Below are positions 12,001 to 21,200 of a DNA stretch of 64,000 nucleotides, in pieces. Position 1 is the stretch's first letter, and each line of letters starts with the position of its first letter. The stretch comes from Juglans regia (Eukaryota > Streptophyta > Magnoliopsida > Fagales > Juglandaceae): positions 40,642,964-40,706,963 of the forward strand of contig NC_049901.1 of NCBI RefSeq assembly GCF_001411555.2, read 5' to 3'. The position numbers were made by a program, and so were the translations under genes. The notes under the pieces are model-generated. The model saw only the letters and a list, made by a program, of their open reading frames with translations, ran no database searches and was not told where the DNA came from.

Positions 12001-15000
12001 TTTAACCGTCAAGGAACTCAATTAATCAATTAGATCTGCCTTTATTCAAACTGACCCTGATGTGCTCTTTAGGCCAGACTTAAGGATATCATTTTTACAG
12101 GACAATAAGTTGCTTCTCAGCCTTGTAATTTTTGTAGTACTATCTTGCGTTTCTTCCTAAGTTTTTTTTTTTTTTTTTTTTCAATTCAACCACCTTTGTA
12201 ACAGTTTATAATTATGTAAACTTCAAACTCAATTAAGTCTGATGTGACCTCAAGCTAATGTGAGCAAACTTGTGTTGAAATGATTAGATTTGCTCCTCTA
12301 TTTGTAAACAATTGAAGGTTTCATTTTACTTTTTTCGTTTTTTCATTTATTTTTTGCATTTAGAGAATGCTATCATAAATTTGGGTGTTTAACAGGTTAA
12401 GAATAAAATTGTTCGTGACGTCATAGATTTTATCAAAGGACACCAACTGATTATTGACCAAGTTCTTAGGGAAGATGTTTCTGCTGCCGATGGATTGACG
12501 ATGGAGCAGATGAATCTTGTTGTTGGTATACTTAGCAAGGTAAGGGTCCTTGAAGGTGTGTTCTGGACTAGTCCAAAACTTTTCTCTGGCTTTAATGTAG
12601 CTTCCTTGCAGTAAGGTAAATTCTATTGCACCATTTTAGAGATTTGAGGGGGCATATTAGCACTTTCAGGCGTATTATACTATTAGTGCAATACGAAAAT
12701 TTATTACTTTTTTATGTTTCTCTATCAGCTAGTTCTCCATGTTTTAGTTTTTCAGGTTTTCTTTTAGTTAGCCTGATTCTTGATTTTTCATAGGTTTGGC
12801 CGTATGAAGAGAGTGATGAATATGGTTTTGTTCAAGGACTTTTTGGTATGATGCGTGTTTTATTCTCTCTCGAATCGGAGAATCCTAGTTTTCCTCAGTC
12901 AATACAATGTCTTGAGGTTTGCACGTCTCTTTTCAACCATAATTGTATCAGGAATTGGCTTATATGGAATCCTGTGTACTTTTCCATCTGTTCATTACTT
13001 TTTCTCATTTTCTTTTTTCTCCCTTGTTTTATGGGGAATGATTAGAATCAGAGGAAATCAGAACTACAATCGTTTCAGTTATGCTTCAGTCTGAGCTCCT
13101 ACCTATATTTTATGGTCACCAAGAAATCCCTGAGACTGCAGGTATGTGTACACATATTGAGTCTAATATTTTTATTTTTAAAGGTTATGCTCTGTGGGTG
13201 AACAGATATTTCTTCTCTTACCAACACGCTTATTCACAGGTTTCAGATACAGCCTCAGATTACAGTGTTTCTATAGGACTTCAACAGCCCACATTGAATT
13301 TACTTGGTGCCCTTCTTAGTTCTGTGACAACTGCTCTAGAAAGAGCAGCAGAGGAAAAATCTTTACTACTTAGTAAGGTGCAAGAGGATCACAGATTAGT
13401 ATAAATGTTATCTTTGTTTTGCATGGTTTCTGTATCGATTTCAATCACTATATTTCTGTCAATGATAATATTATGCTTATGCCATTGTAGATTCGAGACA
13501 TAAATGAACTATCAAGGCAAGAGGTAGATGAAATTATCAGTATGTGTTCTCAGAAAGAGTGCGCTTCATCTTCTGACGATATTCATAGAAGGTAATTATC
13601 ATTGGAGTAAATATAGTCATGGATTGTGTAAGTGTCACACACTCCTTTTGAGAAAGAGCGGAGTCCACCGTTGAAAAATTAATTTTTTATGTGGATCTCA
13701 TATTTACTCACTTTTTTCAATAGTACACAACGCTTGCGCACTCTATGACTGCAAATATCATTTCTCTTATCACTATTTTTCGTCCCTTTCTTTTTGTCTA
13801 ATACGTTGAAAAAATAGTTTGGTTTCTCATTTTGTATAATCTTTTATAGGATTAAACACAATCAATCATTGGTTTTTGACTCGTTATCAAACACCTCCCT
13901 ATGGATTCAGAATATCATCTTATTCCCTTAAAATGTTGCCGTTATCAAAATCATCCCTGCACCCTGCTACTGTAAACAAAACAACAGAAAGATGCCACAT
14001 AACAACAAATCACAGCATGACACGTGTCCAAATTTGGCACGTCGGCCATTTAAAAGAAAATTAAAATAAAAATAATTAAAAAAACCAATAAACAAAGATC
14101 TAATTAAAAAAACAAAGATCTGGGAGGGTTGAGGGTGAGGGTTGATCCACCCTTTGGGAGCAACCCTGCAAGTTGATTGTTGGATCTACCCTCTCTGGTG
14201 GCTTATGAGTTACCCCACAAGGTAGGACGAGAGCAGCTCTTTGGGTGGATTGCGGCAATCCCCTTGAGGTGGATTACAAGGGTTGGTGGATCCACTCTGG
14301 GATGGCTTGCAAGCCACCTCCCAGTGTGGCCTTGAGCATCTCTCAGTTTTCTTTATAGAAATAGGGCTCAGGAATCATTCTAATAATGTCAACATTCTGT
14401 GTATGGTTTTTTTCATCTCAATATTAGCCACGACCCTTAAGGTCTTCTGTTAGCCCTTGGTGTGATGACGTGGTTGGTGGCACCCTTCCAGCCACCCAAC
14501 TCAGGTGCATGGGGGAGGTATGCCCTTGTGTGAAGCTGGTGTTTTGTGGGAAGGCAGCACATTTTGTTGCTCGCTACACAAGGGTTGGCTTTGCGCATGA
14601 CCTGTTGCTTTGGGGGCTTCCTCGGGCTTAGCTTGTTGGATGCACACATGAAGCATTTGCGGCATATCATGTACAATGCATGCAAGGATGTCCCTTGTGC
14701 TGTGATATGGGTGTGCCATATGCTTTGTACCCCATGCTGTGTGATGCTGGCAGGCTGTATGTTGCATGTTGCGCTACTGTGCCGCATGATGTTTTGGAGT
14801 GCAAGAATGCTTCAAGTGCAGGGTAATGTGCTGGCTACATAGGCAGCACCCCATGCCCTTAAGCATGAGGTGTGTTGGTGTACTTGCATGCAATGTGTTG
14901 CAGTTCTAGAGCGCTCCATGGTTGTGCTGCATGTGTAGACAGCAGCTCACAAATGAGCTAGTGGGGAATCAAACTCAGCTCAAATTGCTGAAGTTGTGGT

Positions 15001-15948
15001 TTTACTCTCTCCATAACGTCCACATCAGAAACAGTGGTGCATTCTCATGTTGTTCTTTCAACAAAGTGTTGCAATGTGCATGATTAGATTGAATTGATAC
15101 AGTTCAACATGAAATTACTTCAACAAGTGCTGAAATTTGATACCGGAACATATAAATACCTAATTGAAGTTAGATATGCTTCTGGTAATATCAGTTGGCT
15201 AATTACATATGCTTTCTAAATTGTATCATATATTTCTAGAGCATTTGCAATCACCCATGTTTTGCCAGATTAAAACAAACCTACGTGATGTAGCTGCTAA
15301 GGAAGGTCCATCTAGGCCTTCCTTGATTGCTTGGCCATAATGTGTGTTTTTCCATGTCATAATATCTTATGTGTTCTTATGATTTTCAATGGTTCCCTTA
15401 TTACACAGGAGATATATTGCAATGGTGGAAATGTGTCAGGTTGTGGGCAATAGAGATCAGCTAATTGCTTTACTGCTTCCACTGGCAGAACACGGGCTAA
15501 ATGTCCTTCTAATCCATTTCCAGGATAGGTATGCCCAAAAGCAATGATCCAGATTCCAGTCTTATTTTTGTTATGCTTACTGGATATCATTCTGTTATTG
15601 AATATTTGTTTCCTTTGGTTAATCTTCGTTTCTCTCGACAGTGCTGTCAAATCAGATGCCAGTGGAGCTATGAAAACAATTACCTATGGTGCCAAGTCCG
15701 ACTCAGGGGAGGACACATCTTTGTTGTGCGGAAAGTTAATTCCAACCTTAGAACGGCTTGAGTCACTAAGTGAGGTATGTTTCTCATGCTGTTAACAAAT
15801 TAGTACCTGGTCAGCATGGATTTTAGCAATTGGATATTGACATGTTGGCTGTTGTCTGTCTCAGGACAAAATAGGCTACAATCTTAAGGTGTTTCAAAGA
15901 TTAGTGGCTTCACTTAAAGAATTGACAATTCAAAAGTTGGCTATATGA
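3023..15948 (+). CDS. NUP205: NUP205 nucleoporin, C-terminal half (24 exons)
   Basis: Scaffold nucleoporin of the inner ring of the nuclear pore; in Arabidopsis the orthologue (EDS4) is also needed for immunity. Exons read here: 3023-3135, 3226-3307, 3655-3741, 3873-3950, 7189-7392, 7996-8088, 8159-8272, 8400-8570, 8725-8780, 8859-8931, 9025-9215, 9310-9436, 9563-9640, 10163-10327, 11424-11588, 11666-11803, 12396-12539, 12794-12916, 13046-13141, 13240-13377, 13491-13591, 15409-15528, 15642-15774, 15865-15948. All junctions are GT-AG and all phases agree, giving 957 residues and a stop; the family is about 1,840 long, so the N-terminal half is upstream. Typical stretches are ISRPAPNITHLLLKFDLD, WGWKYNKNLEEQAAQLHML and QRACTLEAELALLLRISHKY. 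It is an alpha-solenoid without catalytic residues. Intron 4 (3.2 kb) and intron 21 (1.8 kb) are swollen by repeats. The start of the 7996 exon is the least certain boundary. Confidence 0.95.
4395..4725 (-). mobile_element. LINE 3' fragment in NUP205 intron 4
   Basis: Read on the minus strand, 4722-4513 encodes a zf-RVT tail (MWCIWLERNGQTFED, then LFLWASA) that parallels the tail of the 1-2920 element (CWCIWRERNARCFDD, LFLWAGA). It is followed by the LINE 3' UTR signature (TATACTTCCTACGTATTTGG) at about 4420-4440. There is no intact reading frame beyond this piece. Confidence 0.75.
5885..6460 (+). mobile_element. LINE 3' fragment split by a MITE
   Basis: 5893-5940 reads HTYCEIARALWNELL, the zinc-binding/helix part of a plant L1 tail. 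6259-6370 reads MGELKIFFFITLFLWLAA and HDFLVPLF, the terminal part of the same family. The piece between them is replaced by the inverted-repeat element at 5941-6256, and about 70 codons of the usual LINE sequence are absent. It lies in NUP205 intron 4. Confidence 0.72.
5941..6256. mobile_element. Tourist-like MITE inserted in a LINE fragment
   Basis: The left end GGGCCCGTTTGGAA and the reverse complement of the right end (GACCCCGATTGGATG) form a terminal inverted repeat. TTA flanks both sides, which fits the 3-bp TWA target duplication of PIF/Harbinger elements. The internal sequence has no coding potential. Confidence 0.7.
6850..7080 (+). mobile_element. Third LINE 3' end fragment in NUP205 intron 4
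   Basis: The translated stretch has the L1 tail features RERVVIELKA and MAAHLDFQFSSFLD, followed by the 3' UTR pattern around 6990-7070 (GTATACCACCTATATACCTGGG and ATAAAATTGCATTACTTG). It is short and 5' truncated. Confidence 0.6.
13605..13766. mobile_element. MITE in NUP205 intron 21
   Basis: The left arm begins GAGTAAATATAGTCATGG. The right arm reverse-complemented begins GAGAAATGATATTTGCAGTC. The two ends are imperfect inverted repeats. The same family is seen at 47695-47873, and a related right half occurs near 36120-36200. Confidence 0.6.
14100..14940. other. Compositionally distinct, GC/TG-rich tract in NUP205 intron 21
   Basis: This 0.8-kb block differs sharply from the AT-rich intron around it. 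The first part (14100-14345) is rich in GGGTTG, CCACC and GTGGATT blocks. The second (14440-14900) is rich in TGC/GCATG words. Both strands stay open for about 100 codons here, which is a by-product of composition and not a gene signal. It may be a fragment of a transposon or foreign filler; no family is recognised. Confidence 0.45.
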
Positions 15949-16529
15949 GAATGTCTCAAGCACGGGTAAGATTTTCAATGGGCAAGCCATTGTTAATGTA
16001 CTCATCATCTTGTAAATTTTGAATGTATCAACTATCAAGCATATCTAATTTCTTCCTATTTGGTCAAGTTGTAGCTTATTTATGTATATGGAAACAACTA
16101 CCCTATTCTCACAGTTTTATGTTAGCAAAGCATTTCACAATTTTGTGCTGTGCAAGGGCTCCTTTACTTTTGTTGAGTCTTGATTTAGCATTTTACATTT
16201 CTTATAATGATAAACTCTGGCCCCAGTTAAATTGGAATCACTCTGGAATTTGCCAGGGCTAAGTTTTATGGCTGGGTGCAGTTGCTGACAAAGGTCAAGT
16301 AAATTACCATTTTATTTTAGTTTGCATGGACCTCTAAAAACTACCGTATGAACCAATAATGCCTGTCTTCTTGGCATGATAACTGCAGGATCTTCGGTTT
16401 CTGCGATGCATGCTGCATTCCATGCCTTGAAAAATGCCTGTCGCAAAGGATTAAGTACTGTAATTTCTTGGTGCCAAGGTTTTACTTAATTTTGAAGGAA
16501 AGAGAACGAAGAAAAATTGTTTTGATCTT
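15949..16529. other. NUP205 3' flank
   Basis: Presumed NUP205 3' UTR and intergenic DNA. No open frame resembling a gene and no repeat was recognised before the tandem repeat that starts near 16530. Confidence 0.6.
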
Positions 16530-17190
16530 TAGGGTTAAAGGCTTAACCAAATTAATTTACAACAGTTTTTTGACTTTTGGATTATTGGTTGGGTCTTTAA
16601 CAATTGGTATCAGAGAAGAAACTGTCACAGGTTCAAGTTATAGAGGGAGCGACCTATAGGCTAGATTAAAATGCCTTGGTACTTTGCATGGGCATAGTGT
16701 TAAGTCATTGAATACTAATATTTGAGTGAAGCCGCTAAAGGGAAATGGTTACCATCGGTTCAGTGTTGATAGAGTGGGTCGCTGTAGATATCGGATTTGG
16801 AAGCTTGGTGAAATTTTATGATGCTAAGGGTAAAAGGTTTAACTAAATTATTATTTCTAGGACTTTTGGATTAATGGTTGGGTCTTTAACAATTATTATT
16901 AAAGTAAAGACCATATTACAAGTTCAAGTCAAGGAAGGAGCGACCTATAGGTTGGATTAAAATTACTTGGAACTATGTATGAGCATTGTATTAAGTCATT
17001 GAATACTAATAGATGAGTAAAGCCGCTTAAAGGGAAATGGCTGCCAACGGACAGTGTCGATAGAGTGGGTTACCGTAGATGTCGAATTCGGAAGCATGGT
17101 AGAATTTTATAATCCTTAGTATTAAAGGCTTAATCAAATAGTATCTAACAATCTTAGGACTTTTAGATCAATAATTAGGTCTTTAACAAA
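16530..17190. repeat. About 290-bp tandem repeat, 2.2 diverged copies, with a PBS-like site
   Basis: GACTTTTGGATTA followed by GGGTCTTTAAC occurs at 16572 and 16861, with a degraded copy at 17158. GGAGCGACCTATAG occurs at 16646 and 16938. The spacing is 289-297 bp. Copy 1 contains TGGTATCAGAG at 16605-16615, the sequence used by many plant LTR elements as the initiator-Met tRNA primer binding site; in copy 2 the site is degraded. The block may descend from a small LTR-type (TRIM-like) element. Confidence 0.65.
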
Positions 17191-18206
17191 AATATACAAG
17201 AGAATGGAAATCGAAATTTTTGTACTGTCTTCCACAGTACTATATCTTGAAGTCGTATCCATTTACATCATCACTGAGTAACTCCAAGCCGAAGAAAGTA
17301 GTCCAAAAGCAAAGATATCATCCATAAGATGGAACACACGTAATGAAGCTATTCATACGAAAGATGATTTAAAAGAATCAGCCTAACTACCCCACTCAAC
17401 CTCCCAAATAGAACTAGTATTTTTCACCCACGTAGAAAAATTTTGTAAAGTCACGTTACTTTTATGAGATATTTTATAATTTACTATTAATCACTCGAGA
17501 ATTAACTTAGATATGCCTCGAGTAATACAAAATTGCAGACCCCTTAACATAGCAAGAGCTTCACCAACTGCCAGTATAACTTCTCATATTTCATTTATGA
17601 GAATTGCACCCACTCCCGCTTTACTTTTACGTGTAAAGTTGAATTTGAACGATAGACTAATATTTTGATAATTTAATATGAAGCTATTTTTGAATTCATT
17701 CAAGACCTATTGCATGTCAAAAGTCCCCATCCTTACATAATGAGGCAATCTCAAGTTTCTGAAATTAGCCCCATTTCACGATCATAATTACATTATTATA
17801 TCCACTATTCAACGTCGTGTCACCTCCTGATTGGAAAACCAAAGCAGGACTCACCATTCGCCACTCAATAGTATAGCTTTCACTCCAGTCTTTTTTCGAT
17901 CACTGGAAAGAGCAATAAAGCACTCCTCCCTCACTTCATCACAGATCGTCTTATCCCACATTTTTTTTTTTTACTTTTAAAAAAAGAAAGAAAGAAAGAC
18001 AAGAATTACAACTTTAGATATTATTTCTCTTTCATAATTCCACGATTTTTGGGGGAAATCGTGTATTCTGCTTCACATTCCCTCGTTAGCTCCACTGTTC
18101 TCAGCTCACGCCTCCTTAGAAAAAACGAAAACAAGAGGAAAAAGATTGCCTTGCTTTTCCGTTAAAGCTTCAAAATTTCTCGGAAAAGCCTTGGAATTTA
18201 TCTTTC
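17191..18206. other. Intergenic region upstream of the FkbM gene
   Basis: AT-rich, with no recognisable gene or element. It includes a T-run followed by an AAAGAAAG stretch near 17960-18000. The last 150 bases should hold the promoter and 5' UTR of the methyltransferase gene, but no decisive TATA box is evident. Confidence 0.5.
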
Positions 18207-21200
18207 ATGGCAAATGCGTGGAAAAAGGACAAACCCTCGCAGTTCCACCCATCCAGGACCATCTGCTTACTCCTCGTTGGCGCCCTCATTTTCGTCATGT
18301 TCTTCATCTATGTCACCGCCCAACGCTCCAACCTTAACACTAAACCCACCTTCAGTTTGCCATTCTACCCAATCACGCCTTTCCATTGCCTAACGTGCCC
18401 TCAATCCTACCCCGTGATCGCCAACCTCGTGGAGGGCCTCCGATACCCCTTCCTTTACTCGCTCACAGACCTGGGAACCCTGCCGGATAAGCCTCACAAA
18501 AACATTGTCAGAATGCTCAAAGGAAAACTCTTTCGAAAGCCCGATATTTCTGTCTCGATTCAGGAGGTCCTGGAGAAACTCAGGGGTGAAGGAAGAGAAA
18601 ATGGGCTCGTTGTTGATGTGGGTGCCAATGTGGGCATTGCCAGCTTCGCGGCCGCGGCGATGGGGTTTAGGGTTTTGGCTTTCGAGCCTGTGTTTGAGAA
18701 TTTGCAGAGGTTCTGTGATGGGATTTATCTGAATCGGGTCGAGGATTTGGTCACCGTGTTCGAGGCCGCAGCGTCGGACCGGACTGGGAACATTACCTTC
18801 TTCAAGGTATTTTCTTCTCATATTAAGATTTCTTATAATTTTCGAGTTCTTTTTACAATTAAGTGATAGATACTATGCGTGGATTCGACTGCATTAAATA
18901 TTAGGTTTCGTATAATCACGGGCAGCATCATATCTCTCAAGATTGTTTAAAATTCTTGGATCGGAAAATTGTAGAAAATTTCACTCTCTTTTTTTTTTTT
19001 TATGTAAACTGTAACTTTCATTAAGAAAAATTGTTTCAACCTATACAGAGGTTTGTCATGTAATACTGCTTTACAGACTTCCGAGGGACATTCTTCTATC
19101 CAAACTTGCTCCTCCACACCATAGAGAGCATGTTTTGCCTGCTGATGGACAACCTTATTGCATTCTCTATAAGCATGTTGAATTTTCCAGCCTAGTCTAC
19201 CCTTAAGAATCCCTTTAACATCTATAATCAAATGTCCATACCATGACCAATCATCTTCTAAGCTGTTGATGGCCTGTGTGATTACCTGGGCATCACCTTC
19301 GAAGATTACACTGATGAAGTTTAATTCAGAACACAATTCCATCGCCCTCCACAGAGCCAGTATTTCAAGCAATAACTGGGTGTGATATTCCCCCTTTACT
19401 AGGGGTGTAAATAATTCGGTCCAGACCGGCAAAACCGACCGAACCAGACCGAGTTGTGGACCGGTCTCGGTCCCAAAATATGTGGACTGATGACATTTGG
19501 TCCGGTCCTGAGGTCTACAAATTTTGGACCAGACCGGATAGGACCGAATCGGACCAAATCCCTATATATATTTTTTAAAAATATTTTTAATAATTTAAAA
19601 TATTATTTTTATATAATAATTATATAAGTTAATGATGTAATTTTTATCTAATTTATTATCATTGACCATATAAAATGTAAAATAATATATGCTATCAATT
19701 AATAATAAATTATGTGATAATTTATGTCATTATATGTAAATAGTTAATACACATCATACATTCATATATATTCTATTATTTACACTTAATTAAAATAATT
19801 AGGTAATTTTTTTTAAAATACCTAAGTTGCAAGCAATCATGAATAATTTATGTAAAATGAAATTATTTGATATTCATTAACCATATATAAAATGTATGAC
19901 ATTATTACTGATAAAAAATATATATATAAAATGTATGACATTATTAATAATTATGCATACTAAAGAGTAAAGTCTAAGTTAGTAAGTAGTAACTATCAAC
20001 ATCATAAATATAATTATAATAAAATATTTTTTAGTGAGTTAGTTATATAATCTGCATTAATAATTCACTTGATTTTAATTTAGTAATTTTAATTTTTTCT
20101 CCACTGTCCGGGAAGGTCGACGTAGTTTCACAGCGCATTGCTGCTCGAATGCTCGCAGACGTTATATGGCGGTGGAGGAGTATGGTGGTGGGGGGAGGAG
20201 GAATTTTATTTTCATTCCTGAAGAGGGGGGCAGTGGTTGGAGAAGGATGGGGGAGGTGCTGCGTCATTTTTCCTTCTGTAAGAGAGGGAGTGACGGCTTG
20301 GAAGGACAAGATGGTGTGGTAGGGAGGGAGAACTTGGAGAAAGACCCAAGTATATCCTCGGTGGCGAGGCAATCCTATGCGGCAGTTCTAAAGACGGGAC
20401 ATGCTTCGGGGGTTCAGAGTGTGGGGGGTCTGCCAATCACACCTCAAGACCAGCTTGTCGAGATGCACAAGTCTCTAAAGGAGATGGAAACCCAACTTGT
20501 CGAGTTGAAGACAGCGATAACTTTCATGTCTACGAAAATAGATCGGCTTTCAGCTGGAGGCAACAGGGTGGTAAGAAACATGATAGGCCCGAATCCTTCA
20601 AACTTAGAAAAAGGAAAACGGAAGATCGGATTCGGCTCTATCCCTATAACCAGATCCAGGAGAGTATGGCTGGTCAAAAGGAAATCTGGGTTATTTGAAG
20701 TGGGGTCTACATCGGGTATTGGCATAGAAACATCAGTAATGGAATGTCATTCGCCTCGTGTAACACAGGATAGATTGATAGCCGGTATTACACCATTGGT
20801 CCCGGAAGAAACTATGGCTCCCTCGTTAGAGTTGAAGGAAAAATGTGTACTGCCGAGGTATGAAGGAGATGTAGGATCCGCTATCATCCCAAAGGTGAAG
20901 GGACTTGTTGTCACCCCAGAATCTCCAATGGGGACCCCGATACCATTGGAGAGAACCAATGGAGTTACTGGAGAACCAATGGGTTTGGCATTGGTGCCTT
21001 GTGTAGAGGAATGTCTAGAGTCGGGAGTGCAGGTTGATGGGGATATTATGGTTCCCCTGGTCTCTCTTCCTCCAATAGCGGATTGGATTCTGCCTAAAGT
21101 TAACGAGATTCAGCAGTTTGTGGGAATTTCACATGGAGGATGTGAAGACCAATTTAACGAACTAATTACTACGATCGAGGCAAGCCGCACACTTGAAACC

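Noticed and set aside
14437..14842. Overlapping open frames on both strands in NUP205 intron 21
   Set aside because: Both strands are open at once, as expected from TGC-rich composition; neither looks like a protein family.
16600..16620. Complete LTR retrotransposon suggested by the TGGTATCAGAG motif
   Set aside because: No gag-pol frame, no paired LTRs with TG...CA ends and no polypurine tract were found; kept only as a possible TRIM-like remnant.
16530..17190. CRISPR-like repeat array
   Set aside because: The units are about 290 bp and diverged, in a eukaryotic genome; nothing resembles short repeats with unique spacers.
18390..18821. 143-codon open frame on the minus strand across FkbM exon 1
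   Set aside because: It is the complement of a well-supported exon with family motifs on the plus strand; GC-rich coding sequence commonly leaves the reverse strand open.
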